Below, piece by piece: positions 1-9,193 of a stretch of 64,000 nt of DNA (within the stretch, counting starts at the first letter, position 1; each line of letters opens with the position of its first letter). The notes below the pieces were generated by a model. It was given only the letters and a program-made list of their open reading frames with translations, made no database searches and was not told where the DNA came from. The stretch is from Aquibium sp. ELW1220 (GTDB lineage Bacteria > Pseudomonadota > Alphaproteobacteria > Rhizobiales > Rhizobiaceae). The position numbers and the translations under genes are program-made. The stretch spans positions 22,896 through 86,895 of the forward strand of contig NZ_JAOAOQ010000026.1 in the NCBI RefSeq assembly GCF_030398385.1. Direction: 5' to 3'.

Positions 1-50
1 GCCGGCGGCGGATGGCGCCGCCGGGCGATGGTCGGGCTGTCGGCCGTGCC

Positions 51-836
51 TCAGCCACCATAGACGTCGAAGTCGAAATACTTCTCGTTGATGGCCTTGT
101 ACTTGCCGTTGGCGCGGATGGCGTCGATGGCGGCGTTGAACTTTTCCGCAAGCTCGGTCTCGCCCTTGCGCACGGCGATGCCGGCGCCCTGGCCGTGGAT
201 TTCCTCCACCGGTGTGATGGTGCCGACGATCTTGCAGCACTCGCCCTCCGGGGTGGCGAGCCATTCGGAAACGACGACGATGTCGTCATTGACGGCATCG
301 AGGCGCCCGTTCGCCAGATCGAGCTGGTACTCCTGTGCCGTCGGGTAGGCCCGGATCTCGCTGTCGGTGTAGGTCGCTTCCGAGAAGTTGAAATGGGTGG
401 TCGATCCCTGGACGCCGATGGTCTTGCCGGCGAGGGCTTCGGTGGTGACGCCGGTGATGTCGGTGTCCTTCGGCGCTGCGATCGCGGGTGGCGTGTTGTA
501 GTACTTGTTGGAGAAATCGACCTTCTCGGCCCGCTCCGGCGTGATCGACATGGAGGCGATGATGGCGTCGAACTTGCCCGCCTGGAGAGCCGGGATGATG
601 CCGTCCCAGTCCTGGGTGACGAACTCGCAGTCGGCGTTCATCTCCTCGCAGAGCGCACGTGCGATATCGATGTCGAAGCCTTCGAGCTTTCCGTCGGATG
701 TGAGGTTGTTGAAGGGCGGATAAGCCCCCTCGGTACCGATCTTCAGCTTCATCTTCTCCTGTGCATCGGCAGCGCCGATCGACAGGGCGAGCGCTGCAGC
801 CGACAGGGCGAGCGCGAAACGCTTGTTGATCTGCAT
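51..836 (-). CDS. Polar amino acid ABC transporter, periplasmic substrate-binding protein
   Basis: A 261-residue secreted protein that should bind a polar or basic amino acid in the periplasm and deliver it to an ABC permease. Residues 1-26 form a classical signal peptide (basic start, long Ala/Leu core, cleavage near ADA-Q). The mature part has the family 3 (Lys/Arg/ornithine type) layout: an IGTEGAYPPF opening, then GFDIDIARALCEE and a QDWDGIIPAL segment. The ATG at 836 was chosen because AGGAG lies just upstream and the signal peptide begins there; an in-frame extension to 935 has no such support. No permease or ATPase gene is in view; they may lie beyond position 1. Ligand not predictable in detail. 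Confidence 0.9.
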   Translation of the reverse strand: MQINKRFALALSAAALALSIGAADAQEKMKLKIGTEGAYPPFNNLTSDGKLEGFDIDIARALCEEMNADCEFVTQDWDGIIPALQAGKFDAIIASMSITPERAEKVDFSNKYYNTPPAIAAPKDTDITGVTTEALAGKTIGVQGSTTHFNFSEATYTDSEIRAYPTAQEYQLDLANGRLDAVNDDIVVVSEWLATPEGECCKIVGTITPVEEIHGQGAGIAVRKGETELAEKFNAAIDAIRANGKYKAINEKYFDFDVYGG

Positions 837-995
837 GGGTCTCCTCATATCGTTCTTGTGTTCTGAAGGCGGGTTTCCGCCTCGTTCCCTTTGAGGTCCG
901 GTGGAATTGCCCCGGCCTTGCAACGATACTCCCACTGTTTCCGCGCGAAACGCAACTGCAAAGCACCTGCCTGCGGTGCCAAATTAACGGGCAGT

Positions 996-1508
996 TCAAC
1001 CCAGGCCGGTCGAGGCGGCGATGAAGTCGGCTATTGACGCAACGTCGTCCAGCGAAAAGGACGGCAGATGCCCGCCGACGATCGGATGGTCGGCGGCAAT
1101 CGCCACGACGTTTGGAATGGTCGAGGCGAGCGGGCGCGTCTCGCGGGCCTCGAGGCGGCGCACTTCGATCTTGCGGTGATCGTTCCGCTTGTAGCCCTCG
1201 ACGAGGATGATGTCGCAGGGCGCGAGTCTCGCGATCACCTCGTCGAGCGTGGGTTCGGCGGCGCCGTCGAGTTCGTGCATCAGCGCCCAGCGCCGGCCCG
1301 ACACGATCGCCACTTCTGCCGCACCCGCGGCGCGGTGACGGTAGGAATCCGTGCCTTCGTGGTCGATGTCGAAATCATGATGCGCGTGCTTGACCGTGGC
1401 GACCGTCTTGCCGCGGCGGCGAAATTCGGCCACCAGCCGCTCGGTGAGCGTCGTCTTGCCGGAGTTCTTCCATCCGGTGATGCCGAAGATGCGCCGCTGC
1501 ATGGTCAA
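996..1508 (-). CDS. mobB: Molybdopterin-guanine dinucleotide biosynthesis adaptor protein MobB
   Basis: A 170-residue P-loop GTPase that assists MobA in attaching GMP to molybdopterin, giving the MGD cofactor. The Walker A motif GWKNSGKTT is at residues 12-20, followed by the conserved TVKHAHHDFDIDHEGTDS segment and an ILVEGYK strand near residue 105, all typical of MobB. Length is normal for the single-domain form. The start could be Met1 (1508) or Met3 (1502). mobA is not in the window, but moaA, an early step of the same pathway, is about 3 kb away on the same strand with two exporters between them. Confidence 0.93.
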   Translation of the reverse strand: MTMQRRIFGITGWKNSGKTTLTERLVAEFRRRGKTVATVKHAHHDFDIDHEGTDSYRHRAAGAAEVAIVSGRRWALMHELDGAAEPTLDEVIARLAPCDIILVEGYKRNDHRKIEVRRLEARETRPLASTIPNVVAIAADHPIVGGHLPSFSLDDVASIADFIAASTGLG

Positions 1509-1609
1509 GGCTCTGGTCTCCGCTGAAGTTCCGGCGCCCGGTCCGCCTCCGGGATCCGCGTAGCACCGTGTATCGCGGCTCGGAAGCCCTGCCGGCCGGT
1601 CGACGGTGC

Positions 1610-2857
1610 TCAGCCAGCCGTCGGGTGGTCCGAATCGCCGAGCGGTCCTGCGACCCTGTCGACATGCATGCCGTAGAGCGTTGCGCAGATCGCCAGGACC
1701 GACGATGCGATCATGACGGCGAAGAGCGGGTAGGGACCGCTCTCCAGCGAGAGCATCGAGCCGGCAAGGATCGACAGCACGGCACCGCCGCCCATCTGGA
1801 TGGCGCCGCCGAGGCCCGATGCCGAGCCGGCGAGCTTGGGGCGCACGCTGACGATGCCGGCATAGGCGGTCGGCAGCGACATGCCGTTGCCGATGCCGAC
1901 CAGACCGGTCGGCAGAAAGAGGCTGACGGGATGGTCGAAGCCGAGCGCGAACAAGGCGACGCCGAGGATGCCGCCGATGGTGGCGGCGACGTTGCCGGTG
2001 ATCATCAGCTTGTTTCGGCCGACGCGCGTCGAAAAGCGCCCCGTCAGGAAGTTTCCGGCCATGTAGCCGATCGACACGAGCACGAAATAGAAGCCGTAGG
2101 CCGACGGCCCGATGCCAAGCATCTCGCTCGCCACGTAGGGACCGCCGCCGAGGAAGGCGAAAAAGGCGCCCGCGGTGAAGGCCGCGGTGAGCGTGTAGGA
2201 CCAGAAGCGGCGCGAGGCGATCAGTTCGGGATAGACCCTGAACTGTGCGCCGAGGCTTCGGGTGGGCGTCTTGTTGGTCTCGTTGAGGTCGAACCAGACG
2301 ACGAGGATCGCCACCACGCCGTAGACGAGGGTCAGGACGAAGGTGGCCCGCCAGCCGTAATACTCGTCGAGGATGCCGCCGAAGGCCGGTGCGACCATCG
2401 GCACGAGTGCCATGCCCATGGTGATGTAGCCGATGCGGCTGGCCGCTTCGTCGCTGTCGACCGTATCGCGCACCACTGCCCGCGAGATGACCATGCCGCC
2501 GGCCGCGAAGGCCTGGAAGAAGCGCAGGACCAGGAGCATCTCGATGGTCTGGACGAAGACGGCAAGCAGGCTGCTGACCACGAAGATGGCGAGGCAGCCG
2601 AGCAGCACGGGCCGTCGGCCGAGCCGGTCGGATGCCGGACCGATGACGAGCTGCAGGCCCGCGGTGGCGAAGAGGTAGATCGAGACCATCAGCTGCACCA
2701 CCGCGTAGTCGGTGTTCAGGTCGCGGGCGATCGACGGCAGCGACGGCAGGAAGACGTTCATGGCGAGCGCGCTCGACGCGGTCGCGATGACCAGCGTCAG
2801 GATGTGCGGCGAGCGCGGACGCGCCGAAGCGCCTGCGGCGTTCTGGGGCGTCGTCAT
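1610..2857 (-). CDS. Bcr/CflA-type MFS multidrug efflux transporter
   Basis: A 415-residue inner-membrane protein of the major facilitator superfamily, probably a proton-driven drug or metabolite exporter. It shows about 12 hydrophobic segments. The MFS loop 2-3 signature appears as GPASDRLGRRPVLL near residues 77-90, and the preceding MNVFLPSLPSIARDL is characteristic of the Bcr/CflA (DHA1) group. The start lies 10 bases after the stop of the upstream DMT transporter on the same strand, so the two are probably co-transcribed. Substrate unknown. Confidence 0.88.
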   Translation of the reverse strand: MTTPQNAAGASARPRSPHILTLVIATASSALAMNVFLPSLPSIARDLNTDYAVVQLMVSIYLFATAGLQLVIGPASDRLGRRPVLLGCLAIFVVSSLLAVFVQTIEMLLVLRFFQAFAAGGMVISRAVVRDTVDSDEAASRIGYITMGMALVPMVAPAFGGILDEYYGWRATFVLTLVYGVVAILVVWFDLNETNKTPTRSLGAQFRVYPELIASRRFWSYTLTAAFTAGAFFAFLGGGPYVASEMLGIGPSAYGFYFVLVSIGYMAGNFLTGRFSTRVGRNKLMITGNVAATIGGILGVALFALGFDHPVSLFLPTGLVGIGNGMSLPTAYAGIVSVRPKLAGSASGLGGAIQMGGGAVLSILAGSMLSLESGPYPLFAVMIASSVLAICATLYGMHVDRVAGPLGDSDHPTAG

Positions 2858-2867
2858 CGTGTCGTTC

Positions 2868-3788
2868 TCACAATCCGTCCGGCGCCATGCCGGGCGCGGT
2901 GCTGCTGGTGACCGGCCGCGTGCGGCCGACGATCTGTTCCCGGTAGAGCGTATATAGCCCGGAGGCGATGACCACGAAGGCGCCGATCGTCATCGCCGTG
3001 TCCGGCACGTTGCCGAAGACGAGATAGCCGAGCAGGATCGCCCACAGGAGCGCGGTGTAGCGAAACGGCGCGATGTAGGAGATGTCGCCGATCCGCATCG
3101 CCATGATGATGAACTGGTAGCCGATGACGACCAGCGCTGCGGCCCCGAGGAGCAGCAGCGCGTCGTTCGCTCCCACCGGATGCCAGCCGCCATAGGGGAC
3201 GATGAGGGCGCCGCCCGCCACGGTGACCGCGGCCGCCGTGGCGGTGGTGATGAAGAGCGAGGGAATCTCGGCGTTGACGCGCTTGGTTGCCAGGTCGCGC
3301 ACCACGCAGAAGAAGACGCAGCCCAGAACGTAGAGCGAATAGGCGTTGAAGCCGTCGAGCCCCGGCCGGACGATGATCAGGACACCGCTGAACCCCACCC
3401 CGATGGCCAGCCAGCGCCGCCAGCCGACCGGTTCGGAAAAGAACAGCGCCGCGCCCATCGTCACGCCGAGCGGCAGCGCCTGCAGGATGGCGGAGACATT
3501 GGCGAGCGGCAGGTGGGCAAGCGCGGTCAGGAAGCAGAGTGTCGCCAGGACCTCGCCGCCGACGCGCAGGACGATCATCAGGTCGAGAGCGCCCGCCGGC
3601 AGCCTGAGTGCGCCGCGGTGCCAGGCGATGGCGCCGACCAGCATCGTGGCGAAGCCGCCGCGGATGAACATGATCTGCGCCATGGTCAGCGATTCGCCGA
3701 CGAACTTCGAGATGGCGTCGTTCATGGTGAAGCCGGCCATCGAAATGGCCATGAACAGCGCACCACGGAGATTGGGAGAGATGGCCAA
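2868..3788 (-). CDS. EamA/DMT-family membrane transporter
   Basis: A 306-residue integral membrane protein with about ten hydrophobic helices in two EamA halves, the drug/metabolite transporter fold. The family exports amino acids, nucleobases or other small metabolites. The chosen start is a TTG at 3788, because the first helix begins soon after it; the next ATG at 3752 would cut into that helix and has no ribosome site. The ribosome site for the TTG is also weak, so the start is uncertain. It probably forms a two-gene unit with the following MFS exporter. Confidence 0.82.
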   Translation of the reverse strand: MAISPNLRGALFMAISMAGFTMNDAISKFVGESLTMAQIMFIRGGFATMLVGAIAWHRGALRLPAGALDLMIVLRVGGEVLATLCFLTALAHLPLANVSAILQALPLGVTMGAALFFSEPVGWRRWLAIGVGFSGVLIIVRPGLDGFNAYSLYVLGCVFFCVVRDLATKRVNAEIPSLFITTATAAAVTVAGGALIVPYGGWHPVGANDALLLLGAAALVVIGYQFIIMAMRIGDISYIAPFRYTALLWAILLGYLVFGNVPDTAMTIGAFVVIASGLYTLYREQIVGRTRPVTSSTAPGMAPDGL

Positions 3789-3879
3789 GACGGATCCGAT
3801 TCTTTTTCCACCGGATGTAGCACCGAAACCTGGAGAGGCAACCTGAAACGACTGGGCCAGTCGGCGCGTCGAATGCCGT

Positions 3880-4347
3880 CTATGGGCCGTCGAGCGAACG
3901 GCCGATCGGACCGGTCAGGGGGTCGTAACGCTCGCGCAGCGCCGTCGGATAGCGCAGCAGCATGGAATGGATGACGTCGTCGGCGCCGAACTCGAAGCGA
4001 TAGTAGAAGATGTCGCCGTCCTCGTAGCCAGACAGGACCACCCAACGATCGGCGACCCGGCGGTATGTCACCTCGAAGCGACCATTGCCCTGGCTCGCCT
4101 GGTCCGCGAAGGCGCGCGGCGACAGCATCAGGGCGTTGTAGGACGCATAGGCGGAGAGGCTGGCGCCGTCCGCCGACAGCCAGGTCATGCCGTCGCCATT
4201 GGCCGGCGGCTCCATCGGCTGCGAGAACACCTCGGCCGGAAAGGTGAGGGTCGTCCCGAAGCGATCATTGCGGTAGGTCAGCGGGTCGGCCAGCACGTAC
4301 GACGAGGCGAGCGCGACGGTCAGCGCGACGAGGACCGGGCGGAGCAT
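3880..4347 (-). CDS. Small secreted protein of unknown function, downstream of moaA
   Basis: A 155-residue protein with a signal peptide at residues 1-21 (cleavage around VLA-D). The mature part is rich in aromatic residues and beta-strand-like stretches (FGTTLTFPAEVF, DGDIFYYRFEFGADD). I do not recognise a family with confidence; its periplasmic location is inferred from the signal. The ATG at 4347 was chosen because it starts the signal peptide and is preceded by AGGATCGGCAGG; a longer frame to 4542 would overlap moaA. It begins 11 bases after the moaA stop, so it is probably the last gene of the moaA transcript. Confidence 0.7.
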   Translation of the reverse strand: MLRPVLVALTVALASSYVLADPLTYRNDRFGTTLTFPAEVFSQPMEPPANGDGMTWLSADGASLSAYASYNALMLSPRAFADQASQGNGRFEVTYRRVADRWVVLSGYEDGDIFYYRFEFGADDVIHSMLLRYPTALRERYDPLTGPIGRSLDGP

Positions 4348-4358
4348 CCTGCCGATCC

Positions 4359-5384
4359 TCACCCGCCCGTCACGCTCATGTGGCGCGAGACGGAGGGACG
4401 GTTGGTGCGGCGGTCTATGACGAAGTCGTGGCCCTTCGGCTTGCGCCCGATCGCCTCGTCGATGGCCTGTGACAGCAGTTCGTTGCCTTCGGAGGCGCGC
4501 AGCGGCGCACGCAGGTCGGCTGCGTCTTCCTGGCCGAGGCACATGTAGAGCGTGCCGGTGCAGGTGAGCCGCACACGATTGCAGCTTTCGCAGAAATTAT
4601 GCGTCATCGGCGTGATGAAGCCGAGCCGCCCGCCTGTTTCGGCCACCTCGACGTACCGGGCGGGTCCGCCGGTGCGGTAGGAAATCTCGGTCAGCGTGAA
4701 CTGGCGCTCCAGCTGCGACCGCAGCAGCGACAGCGGCATGTACTGGTCGGTCCGGTCGGCGTCGATCTCGCCCATCGGCATGGTCTCGATGACCGTGAGG
4801 TCCATGCCGCGCCCGTTGGCCCAGCGCAGCAGGTCCGGAATCTCCTGGTCGTTGAAGCCCTTCAGCGCCACGGCGTTGATCTTGACGGCGATTCCGGCCG
4901 TCTGCGCGGCGTCCAGACCTTCCATGACGCGCGAAAGCTCCCCCCAGCGCGTGATCGTCTTGAACTTGTCCGCATCGAGCGTGTCGAGCGAGACGTTGAT
5001 GCGTCGCACGCCGCAGGCGGCGAGCTCGGCGGCGAAGCGCGACAGCTGCGAGCCGTTGGTGGTGAGCGTCAGTTCCTTCAGCGCGCCGCTGTCGAGATGG
5101 CGCGAGAGCTGGCGCACCAGATGCATCACGTTCTTGCGAACCAGCGGCTCGCCGCCGGTCAGCCGCAGCTTGCGCACGCCCTTCTCGACGAAGGCGGTAC
5201 AAAGCCGGTCCAGTTCCTCCAGCGACAGGAGGTCCTTCTTCGGCAGGAAGGTCATGTCCTCCGCCATGCAGTAGGTGCAGCGGAAGTCGCATCGGTCGGT
5301 GACGGACACGCGCAGATACTCGATGGCCCGACCGAACGGGTCGATCATCTGCATCCCGTTCGGCATCGGCTCGGAGAAGGTCAT
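4359..5384 (-). CDS. moaA: GTP 3',8-cyclase MoaA (molybdenum cofactor step 1)
   Basis: A 341-residue radical SAM enzyme that converts GTP to 3',8-cyclo-GTP, the first committed step of molybdenum cofactor synthesis with MoaC. The radical SAM cluster cysteines are C32, C36 and C39 (CDFRCTYC). The C-terminal substrate-side cluster motif is [12 protein letters not shown] followed by a third Cys, and the chain ends in the characteristic Gly-Gly tail. LTGGEPL is the SAM-binding GGE motif. The ATG at 5384 is used because AAGGAAGAG lies just upstream. A small secreted protein follows 11 bases later. Together with mobB it shows that the organism makes MGD-type molybdoenzymes. Confidence 0.97.
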   Translation of the reverse strand: MTFSEPMPNGMQMIDPFGRAIEYLRVSVTDRCDFRCTYCMAEDMTFLPKKDLLSLEELDRLCTAFVEKGVRKLRLTGGEPLVRKNVMHLVRQLSRHLDSGALKELTLTTNGSQLSRFAAELAACGVRRINVSLDTLDADKFKTITRWGELSRVMEGLDAAQTAGIAVKINAVALKGFNDQEIPDLLRWANGRGMDLTVIETMPMGEIDADRTDQYMPLSLLRSQLERQFTLTEISYRTGGPARYVEVAETGGRLGFITPMTHNFCESCNRVRLTCTGTLYMCLGQEDAADLRAPLRASEGNELLSQAIDEAIGRKPKGHDFVIDRRTNRPSVSRHMSVTGG

Positions 5385-5551
5385 CGTGCTCTTCCTTTTG
5401 CGCACCGTCTGGCCGCGGTGCTTGCCGGTCGAATGTCGTGCCCGGCACCGGCATCGTCAAGGCGACGGAGCGAAACTAGCACCATCGCTATAGTCGGAGC
5501 AACATATCGCGGCTAGAATGAACGGCTTCGCATCCGACGCAGGACTCTGCC

Positions 5552-5905
5552 ATGAACGCCCCCACCGAACTGCGCGTGTCGAAAGACCGCCGACTGCTCA
5601 CGGTCACCTTCGCCGGTCGCGACCCCATTGCGCTCGACGCCGAATATCTGCGGGTCACGTCGCCCTCGGCCGAAGTGCAGGGCCATTCGCCGGAACAGCG
5701 CGTGACGGTGCCGGGCAAGCGGGACGTGACGATCCTGAAGATGGAGCCGGTCGGCAACTACGCGGTCCGCATCACCTTCGACGACCGGCACGACACCGGC
5801 ATCTTCACCTGGTCCTACCTGCGCCAGCTGGGCGACGAGCGCGAGACGCGCTGGGGCGCCTACCTCGACGAGCTCGCCACCAAAGGGCTGAGCCGGGACC
5901 GGTGA
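5552..5905 (+). CDS. DUF971 family protein
   Basis: A 117-residue protein matching the DUF971 / gamma-butyrobetaine hydroxylase N-terminal-like fold: EYLRVTSPSAEVQGH near residue 30, VGNYAVRITFDDRHDTGIFTWSYL near residues 70-95, and RWGAYLDEL near the end. DUF971 domains are often fused or adjacent to Mrp/ApbC Fe-S carrier proteins, but none is seen here, so a role in Fe-S or cofactor handling is only a possibility. It is divergent from moaA, about 170 bases away. Confidence 0.82.
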   Translation: MNAPTELRVSKDRRLLTVTFAGRDPIALDAEYLRVTSPSAEVQGHSPEQRVTVPGKRDVTILKMEPVGNYAVRITFDDRHDTGIFTWSYLRQLGDERETRWGAYLDELATKGLSRDR

Positions 5906-6049
5906 CGACCGGACGCGCGGCCGGACGCGCCGGTCCGCGGCACCGCCCGAACTGCCCTGCAGTCTAGGCGAGAATCGCGGCTGTCGCTCTTTCCCGAAGC
6001 CAAGCTTTCATGGTATTGTGCGCCGCACAAACGATGCAGGATCTGGCCG

Positions 6050-7009
6050 ATGCGCAAGCAGATCGTTCGTTCACTCGAGAAGAAGCCCGACGGCACACCT
6101 TCCGACATCGCGCAGAGGATGGTCTCGGAAGGCGCGCGGCTGCGCAATGCCGCGCTCGACTGGCTCTTCTACGACGTCGGCGCGCTGACGCCCGAGGAAC
6201 GCGGCGTTCTTCTGGCCGAGGACAATGCCGAGGGGGCGATCCTCGTGGTCCATCCGCGCGGCGCGCGGGGCGCGGTCAGCCTGCAGAAGTTCGACACCTA
6301 CGAAGACCTGTGCAGCGCACCCGGACGGAAGCTGAATGCTTTCGTCGTCTCGGGCGTCGGCAGTTCCGACGTCGGCGCCGCGGCGCTCGCCCGCAACGTC
6401 GCCGACCACACCGGCCAGCCCGTCGGCGCGGTGGTCGCCGGGTACGGCATGGCCGATCTCCTCTCGGAGGCGATGGGCGGCTGGTTCTTCTTCGGCGCCG
6501 TCAACGCCACACTGAACCGCCTGCATCGAGGCGCGGCGGCCCGGCCGGAGCGGGCGGAGGCGGTCGCCGCGACGCTGTCGGCCATGCGCGGCGGCACGCT
6601 GTCGCCGGAGGAACTGGCGACGGCATCGCAGGTCGCGGCCGGGTTCAGCCCCGACACCATGACGGTCCTGCGGCTTCTGACGGAGCCGGAACGGCGCGTC
6701 GACCTGCTCGTCGGTCACAGCAAGGGCTGCCTCAGCATCGCCTTCGCGCTGGAGGCGCTGGCGTGGCTGAAGGATGCCGACGCGATCGGGAAAGCCTGGG
6801 CGGCGCGTGTGCTGACGCTGGGCGCCGTGGTGGAGTTTCCCGACGGCTACGACAACGTCGTGCAGGTCATCGGCTCGCTCGATGGTTTCGGTGGGCTCAA
6901 TTCCCGGCCGTTCAAGCGCGCCGACTTCGTTCCCGGCGCCTGGCATCACCTCAATGCGCGGCTGCCGTTCCACCTGGACGTGTCCAGCGTGCTTGCGCGT
7001 CACCTCTGA
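6050..7009 (+). CDS. Alpha/beta-hydrolase-like protein with a GHSKG nucleophile motif
   Basis: A 319-residue protein without signal peptide or clear membrane helices. Around residues 222-231 it has DLLVGHSKGCLSIAF, which resembles the GxSxG nucleophile elbow of lipase-like alpha/beta hydrolases; an upstream segment reads FVVSGVGSSDVGAAALA. A catalytic Asp and His are not obvious: candidates are the Asp in SLDGFGG and the His in PGAWHHLNA, close to the C-terminus. I do not recognise a named family. It may be a cytoplasmic esterase or lipase. It stands about 40 bases upstream of a PPOX flavoprotein gene on the same strand. Confidence 0.6.
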   Translation: MRKQIVRSLEKKPDGTPSDIAQRMVSEGARLRNAALDWLFYDVGALTPEERGVLLAEDNAEGAILVVHPRGARGAVSLQKFDTYEDLCSAPGRKLNAFVVSGVGSSDVGAAALARNVADHTGQPVGAVVAGYGMADLLSEAMGGWFFFGAVNATLNRLHRGAAARPERAEAVAATLSAMRGGTLSPEELATASQVAAGFSPDTMTVLRLLTEPERRVDLLVGHSKGCLSIAFALEALAWLKDADAIGKAWAARVLTLGAVVEFPDGYDNVVQVIGSLDGFGGLNSRPFKRADFVPGAWHHLNARLPFHLDVSSVLARHL

Positions 7010-7046
7010 TCCGGCATAGTGCGCGCGCAACCGGATCGCACCGCTC

Positions 7047-7658
7047 ATGACCACCCTCACCAGCGTCGCCGAACTCGAGGCGCTCTACGGCCTTCCGGGC
7101 GAGACGTCGCTCGTCAAGGAACTCGACCACCTGATTCCCGAATATGCGGCGCTGATCGCCGCGTCGCCCTTCGTGGCGCTCGCGACCGCAGGGCCGGAGG
7201 GGCTCGACTGCTCGCCGCGCGGCGACGTGCCGGGGTTCGTGCGGGTGCGTGACGAGCGCACGCTGCTGATGCCGGACCGGCGGGGCAACAACCGTGCCGA
7301 TTCGCTGAAGAACGTGCTGCGCGACGACCGCGTCGGCCTGCTGTTCCTGATCCCCGGCTCCGGCACGACGCTGCGGGTCAATGGCCGCGCGACCATCTCG
7401 ATCGACGCCGACCTCTGCGCCTCCTTCGCCATGGAGGGCAAGCCGGCGCGCTCGGTGCTGGTGATCGCGGTCGAGGCGGTCTATTTCCAGTGCGCCCGCG
7501 CGATCGTCCGCTCCGAACTGTGGAACCCTGACCGTCAGGTCGACCCGAAGAGCCTGCCGACGCCGGGAAAGATCCTCGAGACGACGAGCCGGCGCGGCAT
7601 CGACGGCGATGCCTACGACGCCGAATGGCCGTCGCGGGCGAAGGCGACGATGTGGTGA
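7047..7658 (+). CDS. PPOX-class FMN-binding flavoprotein (pyridoxamine 5'-phosphate oxidase-like)
   Basis: A 203-residue split-barrel flavoprotein of the pyridoxamine-phosphate-oxidase-like superfamily. Diagnostic stretches are [21 protein letters not shown] near residues 40-60, [17 protein letters not shown] near 75-90, and [17 protein letters not shown] near 100-115, the last being typical of the MSMEG_1061/DR_2398 subgroup. The C-terminal [11 protein letters not shown] resembles that subgroup too. True PdxH activity is unlikely; reduction of an unknown substrate or FMN/heme binding is more plausible. It sits in a plus-strand run with the upstream hydrolase-like gene and the downstream YnfA gene. 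Confidence 0.82.
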   Translation: MTTLTSVAELEALYGLPGETSLVKELDHLIPEYAALIAASPFVALATAGPEGLDCSPRGDVPGFVRVRDERTLLMPDRRGNNRADSLKNVLRDDRVGLLFLIPGSGTTLRVNGRATISIDADLCASFAMEGKPARSVLVIAVEAVYFQCARAIVRSELWNPDRQVDPKSLPTPGKILETTSRRGIDGDAYDAEWPSRAKATMW

Positions 7659-7683
7659 GGCGGTCAGCCGCTCCCGCCGCGGC

Positions 7684-8004
7684 ATGAGGACACTGGCCCT
7701 CTATGCCGGTGCTGCCGCAGCCGAGATCGTCGGCTGCTACGCCTTCTGGATGTGGATGCGGCTCGACCGGTCGGCGCTGTGGCTCGTGCCGGGCATGGCG
7801 TCGCTGGCGCTCTTCGCCCTGCTTCTGTCCCTCGTCGACGCGCCGGCCGCTGGCCGCCTGTTCGCCGCCTATGGCGGCGTCTACATCGCGGCGTCGCTCG
7901 CCTGGCTGCGTTTGGTGGAGGGGTTCGCGCCGGACCGCTGGGACCTCGTCGGGGCGGCGGTGTGCCTGGCGGGTGCTGCCATCATCATCGCTGCTCCGCG
8001 ATGA
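7684..8004 (+). CDS. YnfA/UPF0060-family small membrane protein
   Basis: A 106-residue protein with four predicted transmembrane helices. It matches UPF0060 by [19 protein letters not shown] at the N-terminus, [23 protein letters not shown] in the third helix, and [19 protein letters not shown] at the end. Family members are about 108 residues and resemble small multidrug resistance subunits; some are reported as efflux proteins. The ATG at 7684 is chosen by alignment to the family start. It begins about 25 bases after the PPOX gene and may be co-transcribed with it. Confidence 0.88.
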   Translation: MRTLALYAGAAAAEIVGCYAFWMWMRLDRSALWLVPGMASLALFALLLSLVDAPAAGRLFAAYGGVYIAASLAWLRLVEGFAPDRWDLVGAAVCLAGAAIIIAAPR

Positions 8005-8131
8005 CGATGCGGCCCGACAAGGAGTGCCACTTGCGGGCACGGCTCAGCCAACGTCATGATGTGGCTCAACCGAATTGAACTGACAGGGCAGGGAGCCTGA
8101 CCTATAGACCGGCCGTCCCGAGGAGGTCCGG

Positions 8132-8887
8132 TTGTCCGTCGTCCCATCCGCACGCAGAGCTTTCGCTTCCGAATTCTGGCGCGGCGCGCGCAGGGGCATC
8201 CCGATCATCGTCGCATCCGCGCCCTTCGGCGTGCTGTTCGGCGCGCTGGCGGTGCAGAACGGCTTCACCGTCGGCGAAGCCGTGATGATGAGCGCGACCG
8301 TGTTCGCCGGCGCCAGCCAGATGGTTGGGATCGAGCTGTTCGGCAAGGCGATCCCGGCCTGGATGATCGTGCTGTCGGTCTTCGCCGTGAACTTCCGCCA
8401 CGTGCTCTATTCGGCCTCCTTCGGCCGCCGCACCAGCCACTGGACGGGCTGGCAGCGCGCGCTCGGCTTCTTCTTCCTCGCCGATCCGCAATATGCCGAG
8501 ACCGAACGCAAGGCCGAGGCCGGCGAGACGATCGGCTTTGCCTGGTATCTGGGCATCGGCCTGCCGATGTACCTGTTCTGGGTCGTCGATGCGTGGCTCG
8601 GCGCGCTGTTCGGACGGCTGATCCCCGACACCCATGCGCTCGGGCTCGATTTCCTGCTGCCGATCTATTTCGTCGGGCTGCTGATGGGCTTCCGCAAGCG
8701 GCCGCTCTGGCTTCCGGTGGTGATCGCCAGCGGCGCTGCCGCCATGGTCGCCCATGCCTTCGTCGGTTCTCCCTGGCATGTCTCGATCGGCGCGCTCGCC
8801 GGCGTCGTGCTGGCGGCCGCCATGCCGGTTGGCGACGAAGCGCGGAAGACCTACGCCGAAAGTGGCGACAGGGCGGGAGGCCGCTGA
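8132..8887 (+). CDS. azlC: AzlC-family branched-chain amino acid exporter, large subunit
   Basis: A 251-residue integral membrane protein, the large subunit of the AzlCD exporter for branched-chain amino acids and their analogues. It has the AzlC signatures PFGVLFGALAV, FAGASQMVGIEL and VFAVNFRHVLYSAS in the first 100 residues, and about seven helices. The start is a TTG at 8132, supported by a strong AGGAGG at 8121-8126 with five bases of spacing; no suitable ATG is nearby. The stop overlaps the start of azlD by one base (TGATG), so the two subunits are translationally coupled. Confidence 0.9.
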   Translation: MSVVPSARRAFASEFWRGARRGIPIIVASAPFGVLFGALAVQNGFTVGEAVMMSATVFAGASQMVGIELFGKAIPAWMIVLSVFAVNFRHVLYSASFGRRTSHWTGWQRALGFFFLADPQYAETERKAEAGETIGFAWYLGIGLPMYLFWVVDAWLGALFGRLIPDTHALGLDFLLPIYFVGLLMGFRKRPLWLPVVIASGAAAMVAHAFVGSPWHVSIGALAGVVLAAAMPVGDEARKTYAESGDRAGGR

Positions 8888-9183
8888 TGAGCGAGATCGG
8901 CTGGATCGTGCTCGCCGCTGCGGCGATGACCTATCTGACGCGAGCAGGTGGGCACCTCGTCCTGTCGCGGTTCCGGCGGATCCATCCGCGCGTCGAGGCC
9001 GGGCTGAACGCGGTTCCGGCCGCCGTCTTCACCACGCTGGTCGCTCCGGCCGCCATGAACGCTACTCCGGCCGAAGCGCTGGCGCTCGTCGTCGCAGCCC
9101 TGCTCGGCTTGCGGGGCGGCATGTTTCCGGTGTTTCTGGGCGGCGGACTGGTGCTGATCGCCGGCCGCTACCTGCTCGGCTGA
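8887..9183 (+). CDS. azlD: AzlD-family branched-chain amino acid exporter, small subunit
   Basis: A 98-residue membrane protein with four predicted helices, the partner of AzlC. Family features are the N-terminal WIVLAAAAMTYLTRAGG, the central PAAVFTTLVAP, and the C-terminal FLGGGLVLIAGRYLL. It starts at the ATG sharing one base with the azlC stop codon. The gene ends 10 bases before the stop of the convergent CitE-like gene, so any terminator must be inside or beyond the coding ends. Confidence 0.9.
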   Translation: MSEIGWIVLAAAAMTYLTRAGGHLVLSRFRRIHPRVEAGLNAVPAAVFTTLVAPAAMNATPAEALALVVAALLGLRGGMFPVFLGGGLVLIAGRYLLG

Positions 9184-9193
9184 CGGCTGTCCG

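Noticed and set aside
1568..2911. 447-codon plus-strand frame opposite the MFS gene
   Set aside because: Hydrophilic shadow of a hydrophobic transporter; no domain or start.
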